A DNA stretch of 64,000 bases from Chromatiaceae bacterium (GTDB lineage Bacteria > Pseudomonadota > Gammaproteobacteria > Chromatiales > Chromatiaceae): the NCBI GenBank assembly GCA_024235415.1, contig JACKML010000001.1:421570-485569 (forward strand). The letters are read 5' to 3'. Below the pieces are notes generated by a model. The model ran no database searches. It saw only the letters and a list, made by a program, of their open reading frames with translations, and was not told where the DNA came from. Positions 44,525-52,748 of the stretch are shown piece by piece. Both the position numbers and the translations under genes were made by a program. Each line of letters starts with the position of its first letter. Positions within the stretch are counted from its first letter, which is position 1.

Positions 44525-44760
44525 AGCCTACACGAGAGCCCGCTTTGATCGATACTAAAGGCTGGATTGCGACCTTCCGTGGCGCATCGCTCATTAGCGC
44601 TTCATTAAATAATGATGTAAATTCGGCGTTCATTTGAACGCTTCTGCCCCAAGCGGTAACAGGCAGAATAGCGCGGTGGCCGCGGCGATTGGCCGCACTG
44701 GAGACAGCCGGCAGCAAAAAACCGGCTGTGTGAATTCGATCTTCAGACAAGGAGAGAACG
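44525..44760. other. Divergent intergenic region between the CHAD/ParA pair and the OmpA-domain gene
   Basis: The region includes an AT-rich patch at 44600-44630 and the ribosome-binding site AAGGAGAG 6 nt before the plus-strand start. No clear promoter hexamers or RNA gene could be assigned. Confidence 0.4.
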
Positions 44761-46617
44761 ATGTTCAGACCCATGCTGATTGGCAGCGCCCTGGTGAGCC
44801 TGCTGAGTGCCCCGCTGGTCCAGGCGGAGCAGTCCCCGGCACCACAGTTGCAATCACCCCAGCCAGGCCAGGTACCTGCATGGGTACAGGCACCAGGCGC
44901 CATGGCACCGCCGCTCCCCACCTGGGTGGAAGAGCGACGCGCCCAACTGGGTATCCGCGAGGGCCAGTCAGCAAGGCCGCAGGCCCCGACCAGGCCGATG
45001 CCACCGCAGGCGCCGTCGTGGGTGGGTCAGGCGCCGCAGTCGGGCGCACTGGAAACGCCGAAGATGCGTGACGTGCCGGCGGCACCCGAGGCACCGAGCT
45101 GGGTTATCGAACGGCACTCCCAGGTCGCACGGCCTGTGGCACCGCAGGCGCCGGCGACGACAGACAGGCCGGTCGCACCTGAAATGCCGGCATGGAACAA
45201 GGAACGTCCGCAAGCACCGGCTGCAGCGAAAAGACCGGCGAAACCGGAGACCCCGACATGGGTATCCGAGCGCCCGCAGATGACCGCACCACAGGCGCCA
45301 GAGGCACCGCAGATGCGTGAGGTACCCGCCGCACCCGGGGCACCGACTTGGGTTATCGAGCGCCGCAGCCAGGTCGCACGGCCATTGCCACCCGCACCGC
45401 CTGCCACACCCGAGGCTCCGGCAATGCGTGAAATGCCCACTGCCCCGGAAGTGCCATCCTGGGTGATCGAGCGCCGCACGCTGACCGCGCATCCAGTCGC
45501 GCCCGAGGCACCGTTGCCGGACCAGACCGCGCCTACCGGGATGCCGGCAGTGACCGCAACACCGGTCGAGCAGGTGGTCGAACCGAAGGCCGTCGAAACG
45601 GCAGCCGCACCGGTTGCGACAACCGAGGCGCCGGTGCAGACACCCGCCGCAAGACCCGCGCCGCGGCCTCCGGTCGCCGTCATTCCGGCACCGGCTTACC
45701 GCCCGTGGGGCGGCGTCCCATACGGCGGTGGCTGGGGCGGCCCGTCCTATGGCGGCTGGAACAACAGCTGGAGCCCGTGGGGCAACGGTTGGGGTGGCAA
45801 TAACTGGGGTGGCAACAACTGGTGGCCCTGGAGTAACGGCTGGGGTGGCAACAACTGGGGTGGCAATAATTGGGGCGGCAACAACTGGTGGCCCTGGGGG
45901 GGCAGCGGTTGGGGTAACGATGGCTGGAACAGCGGATACGGTAGCGGTAACGGCTGGGGCAACACCTGGGGCGACGGTTCGGGTGACGCCGCTGGTGACG
46001 TCGACTTCGATTTCACCATGCGCGGCCGCATCAATGCCGACATGCGTGGCGAGGGTTACGGCGACGGCTATGGAAGCGGCCGGGGTTACGGTTATGGCTA
46101 CCAGGGCTACCAGCCATACCCTTACCCGCCCTACGGGATGATGCCGCAGGCCTACCCGGCAGAACCGGAGCAGCCCGTCGGACCGCCGGATGGCGATAAC
46201 GACGGCGTCAGCGACGCCGGCGACCTGTGTCCTGACAGCGCCGAAGGGGTCGCCGTCGATGCGCTCGGTTGCAGTGATGCAGCGCGCATCGTGCTGCGCG
46301 GCGTCAACTTCGAGACCGACTCGGCCAAGCTGACCGACGAGTCACTGGCGATCCTCGACGGCGTCTCGGCCACCCTGTCGGCAAATCCGCAGATCCGCGT
46401 GATGGTTTCCGGTCACACCGACAGCGACGGTGACGACGCCTACAACAAGGACCTGTCGCAGCGCCGCGCGCAGAGCGTGGTGGACTACCTGGTCAGCCAG
46501 GGCGTCGATCGCAACAACATGATCGCCAAGGGCTACGGCGAGGAACAGCCGATCGCCGGCAACGACGACGCCGACGGCAAGGCGGTGAACCGCCGGGTCG
46601 AGCTGAACCGTCTGTAG
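44761..46617 (+). CDS. Proline-rich, Trp/Asn/Gly-repeat exported protein with C-terminal OmpA domain
   Basis: The 618-residue protein has four parts. First is a signal peptide (1-22). Next is a Pro/Ala-rich segment (about 23-300) with about seven imperfect repeats around a W-x-x-ER core (APSWVIERHSQVARP, APTWVIERRSQVARP, VPSWVIERRTLTAHP). Then comes a Gly/Asn/Trp-rich tract (about 315-410) of GGNNW units. Last is a calcium-binding TSP3-like motif (DGDNDGVSDAGDLCPD) before an OmpA-like peptidoglycan-binding domain (MVSGHTDSDGDDAYNKDLSQRRAQSVVDYL). This is probably a cell-envelope protein with an exposed low-complexity region. It has no close family that can be named. AAGGAG precedes the ATG, and a hairpin terminator follows. 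Confidence 0.8.
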   Translation: MFRPMLIGSALVSLLSAPLVQAEQSPAPQLQSPQPGQVPAWVQAPGAMAPPLPTWVEERRAQLGIREGQSARPQAPTRPMPPQAPSWVGQAPQSGALETPKMRDVPAAPEAPSWVIERHSQVARPVAPQAPATTDRPVAPEMPAWNKERPQAPAAAKRPAKPETPTWVSERPQMTAPQAPEAPQMREVPAAPGAPTWVIERRSQVARPLPPAPPATPEAPAMREMPTAPEVPSWVIERRTLTAHPVAPEAPLPDQTAPTGMPAVTATPVEQVVEPKAVETAAAPVATTEAPVQTPAARPAPRPPVAVIPAPAYRPWGGVPYGGGWGGPSYGGWNNSWSPWGNGWGGNNWGGNNWWPWSNGWGGNNWGGNNWGGNNWWPWGGSGWGNDGWNSGYGSGNGWGNTWGDGSGDAAGDVDFDFTMRGRINADMRGEGYGDGYGSGRGYGYGYQGYQPYPYPPYGMMPQAYPAEPEQPVGPPDGDNDGVSDAGDLCPDSAEGVAVDALGCSDAARIVLRGVNFETDSAKLTDESLAILDGVSATLSANPQIRVMVSGHTDSDGDDAYNKDLSQRRAQSVVDYLVSQGVDRNNMIAKGYGEEQPIAGNDDADGKAVNRRVELNRL

Positions 46618-46641
46618 TTGCAGACACGGCCCGTATCGTAT

Positions 46642-46670
46642 GGCACGGCCGTTCGGCCGTGCCTCGATTT
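46642..46670 (+). terminator. Hairpin terminator after OmpA-domain gene
   Basis: GGCACGGCC pairs perfectly with GGCCGTGCC across a GTTC tetraloop, followed by TCGATTT. It lies 24 nt after the stop codon. The T-run is short, so efficiency is uncertain. Confidence 0.6.
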
Positions 46671-46745
46671 CATATCTGACCTCAGCTGCCGCGATATCAC
46701 GACCCACGGCCTAAAGCGAACAAGATTCCGGTCGCTAAACAGGCC

Positions 46746-47390
46746 ATGTCGGAACCACGCATCATCATCGGAGGCGGCGGACACGCATTGAGCGTCGCGG
46801 AGGCCGCGCTCGCGCTCGGCCACGAGGTACTCGGTTTTGTCGCGCCGCAGCCGGCTGCGGCGACGGCCGCGCTGCTGCCCTGGCTCGGCACCGAGGATCG
46901 TCTGCAGGCGGCAGAGTTTCGCCGCATCGAACTGCTCAACGGGCTCGGCTCTGCCGGTCCGGTCAGCCACCGCCGCACCGCGTACCTGCGCCTGCGCGCC
47001 GCCGGCCACCCGTTCGTGACCCTGATTCATCCGCGTGCCAGCGTGTCTGCGCTTGGTGTGACCCTGGGCGATGCCTGCCAGGTGCTCGCCGGTGCCGTGA
47101 TCAACGCTGCCGCACAGATCGCCGACAACGTCCTGATCAACACCGCTGCGGTTGTCGAGCACGGCTGCGTGGTTGGCAGCCACAGCCACATCGCAACCGG
47201 TGCGATCCTGTGCGGTGAATGCCACCTTGGCGAGGCAGTGCATATCGGCGCCGGCGCAACCGTGATCCAGGGCGTGACCATAGGGGCTGGCGCAGTAATT
47301 GCAGCAGGTGCGGTAGTGACCCGAAATGTCGGGCCCTTGACGCTGGTTGGTGGCGTCCCGGCCCGCAAACTGCGAACCATCGATGAGTAA
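46746..47390 (+). CDS. Hexapeptide-repeat sugar acetyltransferase (LegH/NeuD/PglD-like)
   Basis: The 214-residue protein begins with a PglD-type Rossmann half (PRIIIGGGGHALSVAEAALALG) and continues into left-handed beta-helix repeats (GVTLGDACQVLAGAVINAAAQIADNVLINTAAVVEHGCVVGSHSHIATGAILCG). The catalytic His is in VEHGC. It ends GVPARKL. Relatives N-acetylate the 4-amino sugar of bacillosamine or legionaminic acid, or O-acetylate sialic acid. Next to ptmE and legF, an acetyl step in nonulosonate synthesis (LegH) is most likely. Its 3' end overlaps ptmE by 8 nt. Confidence 0.82.
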   Translation: MSEPRIIIGGGGHALSVAEAALALGHEVLGFVAPQPAAATAALLPWLGTEDRLQAAEFRRIELLNGLGSAGPVSHRRTAYLRLRAAGHPFVTLIHPRASVSALGVTLGDACQVLAGAVINAAAQIADNVLINTAAVVEHGCVVGSHSHIATGAILCGECHLGEAVHIGAGATVIQGVTIGAGAVIAAGAVVTRNVGPLTLVGGVPARKLRTIDE

Positions 47391-48435
47391 GAGCTGGCGT
47401 GACATCACCATTGGACCCGATGCCTCTGTGCACCAGGCATGGGAGGCGATCGACCGTGGCGCGATGCAGATCGCACTGGTGGTCGACCACACAGGCCACC
47501 TGATCGGCACCGTCACCGACGGTGACATCCGCCGCGCCGTACTCCGCGGCAAGAGCCTGGATATCGGCATCACCGAGGTGATGAACGCCAACCCGACGAC
47601 AGGCCTGGCCGAAGAGACGCACGACAGCTGGCAGCGCACCATGCATCGACACTCGCTGCGCCATCTCCCAATACTCGACACCCAGGGGTGCGTTGTGGAC
47701 CTTGTTCAGTACAGTATGCCGCTCGAACCCGAGCGCTCGACGCCGGTGGTGATCATGGCCGGCGGCCTGGGCACACGCCTGCGGCCACTGACCGAGAACA
47801 CACCCAAACCGATGATCCCGGTCGGGCCAAAACCGGTGCTTGAGACCATCATCGAGAACTTCGCTGACCAGGGTTTCGTCAACATCTATCTCTGCCTCAA
47901 CTACAAGGGCGAGATGATCCGCGAACACTTCGGTGATGGGCGCCGCCTCGGTGTCCACATCACCTATCTGCACGAGGACCGCCGCCTCGGCACCGCCGGT
48001 GCACTCAGCCTGTTGCCGACACGCCCAACCGAGCCGGTGATCGTGATGAACGGCGACCTGTTGACCAAGGTCGACTTCGTGCGCCTGCTCGACTTCCACG
48101 GCCGCCAGGGCTTCGTCGCCACGATGGCGATGCGCGAACATCAGCAGCAGGTGCCCTACGGCGTGCTCAAGCTCGGCGACGGCTATGTGGTGCAGGAACT
48201 GGTCGAGAAGCCGGTTGAGCGTTACTACGTCAACGCGGGTATCTACATCCTCAACCCTGAGACACTGCACCTGGTCCCCGACCAGAAGTTCTATGACATG
48301 CCGACCCTGTTCAACGCGCTGATGACAAACGGTCGCAAGGTCGGCGGCTTTCCGCTGCGCGACTACTGGGTCGACATCGGACGCATGGAAGACCTCGAGC
48401 GCGCCAGCGCCGAGTTCGCGGAGATGTTCGGTTGA
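47383..48435 (+). CDS. ptmE: Nucleotidyltransferase with CBS domains (PtmE-like, glucosamine-1-P guanylyltransferase)
   Basis: The 350-residue protein has an N-terminal CBS pair (HQAWEAIDRGAMQIALVVDHTGHLIGTVTDGDIRRA ... SLRHLPILDTQG). A sugar-phosphate nucleotidyltransferase domain follows: VVIMAGGLGTRLRPLTENTPKPMIPVGPKPVLETII, with GDLLTKVDF and WVDIGRMEDLERA. In Campylobacter, PtmE of this architecture makes GDP-glucosamine and starts legionaminic acid synthesis. ATG 47383 overlaps the acetyltransferase gene; its stop overlaps the TTG start of legF. This supports a GDP-sugar, rather than UDP-sugar, route. Confidence 0.85.
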   Translation: MSKSWRDITIGPDASVHQAWEAIDRGAMQIALVVDHTGHLIGTVTDGDIRRAVLRGKSLDIGITEVMNANPTTGLAEETHDSWQRTMHRHSLRHLPILDTQGCVVDLVQYSMPLEPERSTPVVIMAGGLGTRLRPLTENTPKPMIPVGPKPVLETIIENFADQGFVNIYLCLNYKGEMIREHFGDGRRLGVHITYLHEDRRLGTAGALSLLPTRPTEPVIVMNGDLLTKVDFVRLLDFHGRQGFVATMAMREHQQQVPYGVLKLGDGYVVQELVEKPVERYYVNAGIYILNPETLHLVPDQKFYDMPTLFNALMTNGRKVGGFPLRDYWVDIGRMEDLERASAEFAEMFG

Positions 48436-49118
48436 TCGACGGCCTGCGGGTGCTGGCCGTGGTGCCCGCACGCGGTGGCTCCAAGGGCCTGCCGCGCAAG
48501 AATATTCTCGACCTCGCCGGCCGCCCGCTGATCACCTGGACACTCGCCGCCGCGCGTGACTCGCAGTATGTCGACCGTTGCGTGGTATCTACGGACGACG
48601 TCGAAATCGCGGAGGTCTCAAGAGCGCATGGCGGTGATGTGCCGTTCATGCGGCCGGCCGAACTCGCGCACGACAGCGCCGACACCTTCGGCGCTATCCG
48701 ACACGCGATCGAACAGCTGCCCGGCTTCGACATCGTATTGATCCTGCAGCCGACCTCGCCGCTGCGCACCGACGCCGATATCGACGGCACCCTGGTGCAG
48801 ATGCAGGCCCATGCAGCACCGGCATGCGTCAGCGTGATGGAGCCGGCAAAGAGCCCTTACTGGTGTTACCGGGTGAACGACGACAACCGCCTGGTGCCAC
48901 TGCTCGATCCTGCATATTCACGGATGCGCCGACAGGACCTGCCGCAGACGTTTGCGCTCAACGGCGCCGTTTATGCCGCACGGGTCGACTGGCTGCTGCA
49001 ACACCAGAACTGCCTGAGCGAGCAGACCGTTGCCTATGCGATGCCGGCGGAAAGATCCGTAGACATCGATACGGCTTTCGACCTCCGTCTCGCCGAACTC
49101 TATCTGCAACAGCGATAA
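48432..49118 (+). CDS. legF: CMP-nonulosonate (CMP-legionaminate/CMP-sialate) cytidylyltransferase
   Basis: The TTG at 48432 overlaps the ptmE stop. The 228-residue enzyme starts with the CTP-binding motif VVPARGGSKGLPRKN, followed by YVDRCVVSTDDVEIAEV and LQPTSPLRTDADIDG. The C-terminal segment FALNGAVYAARVDWLL and DIDTAFDLRLAE is typical of NeuA/LegF enzymes. It makes the CMP-activated sugar used by the Maf glycosyltransferase. It is the last gene before the REP/RAYT region. Confidence 0.9.
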   Translation: MIDGLRVLAVVPARGGSKGLPRKNILDLAGRPLITWTLAAARDSQYVDRCVVSTDDVEIAEVSRAHGGDVPFMRPAELAHDSADTFGAIRHAIEQLPGFDIVLILQPTSPLRTDADIDGTLVQMQAHAAPACVSVMEPAKSPYWCYRVNDDNRLVPLLDPAYSRMRRQDLPQTFALNGAVYAARVDWLLQHQNCLSEQTVAYAMPAERSVDIDTAFDLRLAELYLQQR

Positions 49119-49122
49119 CCCG

Positions 49123-49225
49123 TCGGCCAGAGGGCTGGCCTCCCACGAATGTATCGAGCCGTAGGAGCCGAGCCCCCTCGGCGATTGCCGCACCATATTC
49201 AATCGGCCAGAGGCTGGCCTCCTAC
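49123..49225. repeat. REP cluster downstream of RAYT
   Basis: Three REP hairpins lie here: 49123-49146 (minus), 49161-49185 (plus) and 49202-49225 (minus). The plus-type reads GTAGGAGCCGAG...CTCGGCGAT. The minus-type, read on its strand, is GTAGGAGGCCAG...CTGGCCGAT. The last two form an inverted pair (BIME-like). The stretch 49159-49216 is repeated almost exactly at 49829-49886 on the other side of the transposase. Confidence 0.9.
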
Positions 49226-49226
49226 G

Positions 49227-49670
49227 TTAAATCCAGACTGCGTCCCAATGCGGGTAGTCACCCAGGTGCCGCACGAGACCCGCACGCAGCGGGTTGGCCA
49301 CGACGTACCTGGCAACTTGCTGGACATCTTCGTCACATCGCAGCGCACGATCATGGAAACCGCGTTGCCAGACCACACCCCCGATCTGGTGCGCGGTCAC
49401 GGCTTTCACCGCTCTCACCACAACGGACAGCGAGCGACCCTGACCCAAAGTCAGCAACCAGTGCAGGTGATCCGGCATCAACACATAGGCCATCGTGAAC
49501 GCACGACCCGTTTCCTGCTCTTGCTGCAAACAGCGAATCAGGCACCTTGCCCGTTCGAGATCGGTGAAGACAGATTGACGCTGACGTGTGACAGTCGTCA
49601 CCAGATAGCACTGACCGGCAGCGGAGAACCGCCCCCTGCGCAATGCGCATGCATGTGGTTTCCTTTCCAT
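49227..49670 (-). mobile_element. REP-associated tyrosine transposase (RAYT, Y1/HUH)
   Basis: The 147-residue protein has the HUH motif in MPDHLHWLL (His68 and His70) and the C-terminal YVVANPLRAGLV segment with the probable catalytic Tyr122. It also has GRAFTMAYVLMP and WQRGFHDRALR, family signatures of the TnpA-REP/RAYT group (PF01797-related). RAYTs act on GTAG-headed REP hairpins such as those flanking it on both sides. The reading frame is intact, with a stop 1 nt beyond the nearest REP. It is inserted between legF and flgL, both of which are undisturbed. Confidence 0.92.
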
Positions 49671-49734
49671 GGAGACCCCGTTGACGTGTTGGTACCAGGA
49701 TTATGTAGGAACCTAGCCCGCGCAGCCAGATTCC

Positions 49735-49894
49735 ATCGGCCAGAGGCGGGTCTCCTACAGTGCGGACGCCGTAGGAGCCGAGCCCCTCGGCGATTTCGGC
49801 CAGAAGCTGGCCTCCTACAGTACAGATGCCGTAGGAGCCGAGCCCCCTCGGCGATTGCCGCACCATATTCAATCGGCCAGAGGCTGACCTCGAC
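49735..49894. repeat. REP cluster upstream of RAYT
   Basis: Five alternating REP units are seen at 49735-49758 (minus), 49771-49794 (plus), 49795-49818 (minus), 49831-49855 (plus) and 49872-49894 (minus, degraded end). A further decayed unit may begin at 49705 (GTAGGAACC). The block runs up to 3 nt before the flgL stop codon. Confidence 0.9.
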
Positions 49895-49897
49895 ACA

Positions 49898-50803
49898 TCA
49901 ACGCAGGAAGTTGAACAGACTCATGTCCTGGATCTTCAGGAATGATTGCTGCGAGGCCTGCAGTGCAGTGAGCTGCTGATTGAAACGACTGATCGCCTCG
50001 GCGTAGTCGAGGTCTTCCAGCGACGAGCGCACCTCGGCTGCCGCGAGGTCGAATGACTCGTTGGCGTTCTTCTGATCCTCGATCGCGGTCATGCGCGCGC
50101 CGATCCTGGCCCGCGTGTTGAACAGGCTGGAAAACGCCGTGTCGATATCGGCAATCGCATTCGAGTCACCATTGCCCGCCTCGAGGTTGGATGCGAGGTT
50201 GTACAACACCTCACCGATGTTCGTCGTGCCACCGGCCGCCGCCGCGATGCCCATAAAGATGCTGCTACCAGGATCGTTCACCGCCACCTCGCGGCTGTCG
50301 CCGATCTTGACCATGCGCTGACCGGTGTCGCCGTTGTAGGTGAATCCACCGGCACCGTCATGGGTCAGCGGTTTGGTCAGACTTTGATAACCTGCAAACA
50401 GGTACTCCCCGTTCGAATCCACCGAGTTGGCGAGCTGCAGGAAATTCTCCATGTGTTCGCGCACCTCGGCGGCAACGGCGCTTCGGTCCTCGTCGCTCAG
50501 GGTGTCGTTCATGCCCCGCACCGCCAGCTCGCGCACCCGTTGCAGCAGGTTCTCGACACTCAGCAACGCGGTCTCTTCCTGGTCGAGCTTGGCATATGCC
50601 GCATCGGCATTCCGCTGATACTGACCAAGACGCTGCTGCGACTCCTTGAGGTCCAGGACCCGCACCGCCGACGATGGGTCGTCCGAGGGATGCAGCATGC
50701 GTTTGCCGCTGGCCACCTGCAACTCGGTCTGGCTCAGTTCACGCTGCCTGGCAAGCATCGCATCAACGCTCTGCTGGAAAAACTGCGAGGTCGAGATTCG
50801 CAT
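49898..50803 (-). CDS. flgL: Flagellar hook-filament junction protein FlgL
   Basis: The 301-residue protein starts MRISTSQFFQQSVDAMLARQRELSQTELQVASGKRMLHPSDDPSSAVRVLDL and ends FNQQLTALQASQQSFLKIQDMSLFNFLR, the flagellin-like D0 helices of HAP3. It follows flgK with a 2-nt gap and is the last gene of the flgBCDEFGHIJKL run. The RAYT/REP block lies immediately beyond its stop. Confidence 0.97.
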   Translation of the reverse strand: MRISTSQFFQQSVDAMLARQRELSQTELQVASGKRMLHPSDDPSSAVRVLDLKESQQRLGQYQRNADAAYAKLDQEETALLSVENLLQRVRELAVRGMNDTLSDEDRSAVAAEVREHMENFLQLANSVDSNGEYLFAGYQSLTKPLTHDGAGGFTYNGDTGQRMVKIGDSREVAVNDPGSSIFMGIAAAAGGTTNIGEVLYNLASNLEAGNGDSNAIADIDTAFSSLFNTRARIGARMTAIEDQKNANESFDLAAAEVRSSLEDLDYAEAISRFNQQLTALQASQQSFLKIQDMSLFNFLR

Positions 50804-50805
50804 GC

Positions 50806-52722
50806 TTACCTCCGCACTGCGCTGAGCAATGAATCGAACAGGGTGTTGGCGACGCTGATCACCTGCGCGGCGGCCTGGTAGGCCTGCTGGAAGCGCACCA
50901 GGTCCGCGGCCTCTTCGTCTAGATTGACACCGGACACCTCGGACTTGGCCGCCTCCGCCTGAGACAGCAGGTGCGATTGCACGCTGGCGTTACTGGCGGC
51001 CTGGTTGGTCTTGGTGCCGACATCCGCGATCAATGCGCCATAGGTGTTGGCGAAACTCGCGGTACCGCCGATCATCATCTTGGCCGATTGCAGATCAGCC
51101 AGGCGCCGCGCATTGCGGTTGTCACCGACACCGCCGGCGTTGCTCGATAGCTGGAACTGGTCGCCATCGGCCGGTGTCCCCGTCATCGTGAAGCTGAAAT
51201 CGCCGAGACCGGCGATGTTCACCGTCAGGGTGGAGCCGGTGTCGCTGGCCGGAACATAGGCAATGGTGCCACCCGTCGATACCGTGAACTGGTTCAGTGC
51301 GCTGTCGAAAGTCAGGGTGATCGGCGTTGCCGGCAGGCTGGTACCTGTACTGCTCGTCTGCGCACCCGCACCGATATGACCTGTGCCACTGTTGCTGCCT
51401 AGATCCTGGGTGCGTACCGCTTCGGCAGCAGCAATATCACGTTCGTTGGTCACCAGCAGGCCAAGCGCCGAGGCGCCGGCGCGCGTCGGGCGAAGTCGGT
51501 AGGTATCACCGTTCGACGCCGCGTTGACCACGATACTCATACCGTCGGCGACCAGTGGGTCGAGCGCAGTTCCGGTGCCACTCAAGGCCACGCTGCCGCC
51601 ACTGTCCAGATCGGTCATCGTCCAGCTGCCACCACTGTAGGCGAGCTGGTATTCGTGTGTCTTGAGATTGGCCGGATCGTCGAATCCGACCACAATCGAG
51701 CCGCTGTTTCCCGGGTCGGCCAACACCTCCGGCGAGGCGGTCGAGAAGAAATCACCACCGAGCTGACCATCCAGATCCATGCCCGTTCTGTGCTCAGCAT
51801 TGAAGAACGAGGCGATCCCGATCGCCACGCGCCCCAGTGCGTTCTGCGACTCGTCCAGCACCTCGTCACGGAAGCGCAGCATGCCGCCGAGACTGCCGCC
51901 GGCCATCTGTTGCGTCACATTCACGGTCAGGCCGCCGGACTGGCGGATGACCAGTTCCTTGTGATCGGCCGCCTGGGTGTTGTTGGTCACCGCGAGCGTG
52001 TTGTAGTTGCCGCCGACGACCAGTGCCTGGCCGGTGCCGACGAACACGTTCATCGACCCATCGCCCTGTTGCAGCGTCGACACATTGGTGTACTTGCTCA
52101 GGTCGTCGATCAGCTTGTCGCGTTCGTCGAGGATGTCGTTGGGGACGCCGCCGGGCGTGCCGTTCAACGCGCCGATCCGCGTATTGACCGAAGCCAGCGA
52201 CTGCGCAAGAGAATTGATCTCGCCGACCTCGCGTTCGAGATCACCGTTCAGCTGGTGGCGGATATCCTCCAGCCAGCCGTCGAGCGTATTGAAGCGGTCG
52301 GCCAGCTGATTGGCGCGATTGAGCATCACCGAGCGGGCCGGGATCGAGGTCGGGTCATCGGCGACATCGTTGACACTGGCAAAGAACTGCTGCAGCGTGT
52401 TGTCGATACCTGCCGCAGAATCGGCAAGCACATTGTCGATCTGTCGTGAGCGTTGCTCGAAGACTGCAAACTCCTCGTACGACGCGGTGTAGTCACGCAC
52501 ACGCGTGGCCAGGTGATTGTCGTAACTGCGACGGATCGATGCCACCTCCACGCCAGAACCGATGTAGCCCTGTGCGGCGATCTGCGGCGAGCGGGCATCC
52601 AGTTGCACCACCTGGCGGCTGTAGCCCTCGGTATTGACGTTGGCGATGTTGTGCCCTGTCGTCTCCATCTGCCGCTTGAAGGCATTGAGTGCACTGACGC
52701 CGATATTGATGATGCCTGCCAT
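50806..52722 (-). CDS. flgK: Flagellar hook-associated protein FlgK
   Basis: The 638-residue protein begins with the HAP1 helix block SALNAFKRQMETTGHNIANVNTEGYSRQVVQL. It contains the FlgK signature LNDERDKLID-like NDILDERDKLIDDLSKYTNV, and ends VNLDEEAADLVRFQQAYQAAAQVISVANTLFDSLL. It joins hook to filament together with FlgL. It starts 26 nt after flgJ. Confidence 0.97.
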   Translation of the reverse strand: MAGIINIGVSALNAFKRQMETTGHNIANVNTEGYSRQVVQLDARSPQIAAQGYIGSGVEVASIRRSYDNHLATRVRDYTASYEEFAVFEQRSRQIDNVLADSAAGIDNTLQQFFASVNDVADDPTSIPARSVMLNRANQLADRFNTLDGWLEDIRHQLNGDLEREVGEINSLAQSLASVNTRIGALNGTPGGVPNDILDERDKLIDDLSKYTNVSTLQQGDGSMNVFVGTGQALVVGGNYNTLAVTNNTQAADHKELVIRQSGGLTVNVTQQMAGGSLGGMLRFRDEVLDESQNALGRVAIGIASFFNAEHRTGMDLDGQLGGDFFSTASPEVLADPGNSGSIVVGFDDPANLKTHEYQLAYSGGSWTMTDLDSGGSVALSGTGTALDPLVADGMSIVVNAASNGDTYRLRPTRAGASALGLLVTNERDIAAAEAVRTQDLGSNSGTGHIGAGAQTSSTGTSLPATPITLTFDSALNQFTVSTGGTIAYVPASDTGSTLTVNIAGLGDFSFTMTGTPADGDQFQLSSNAGGVGDNRNARRLADLQSAKMMIGGTASFANTYGALIADVGTKTNQAASNASVQSHLLSQAEAAKSEVSGVNLDEEAADLVRFQQAYQAAAQVISVANTLFDSLLSAVRR

Positions 52723-52748
52723 TGTGTTATCACCCCGCCATCCTCAAC

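Noticed and set aside
45711..45990. Tandem repeat array or CRISPR-like repeats
   Set aside because: The repeats are in frame GGNNW codons inside the OmpA-domain gene, with no constant repeat/variable spacer structure. No CRISPR array was seen anywhere in the window.
49119..49897. Complete insertion sequence or genomic island boundary around the RAYT
   Set aside because: No terminal inverted repeats, target duplication or other mobile genes are present; the flanking palindromes are REP elements, which are the expected RAYT partners.
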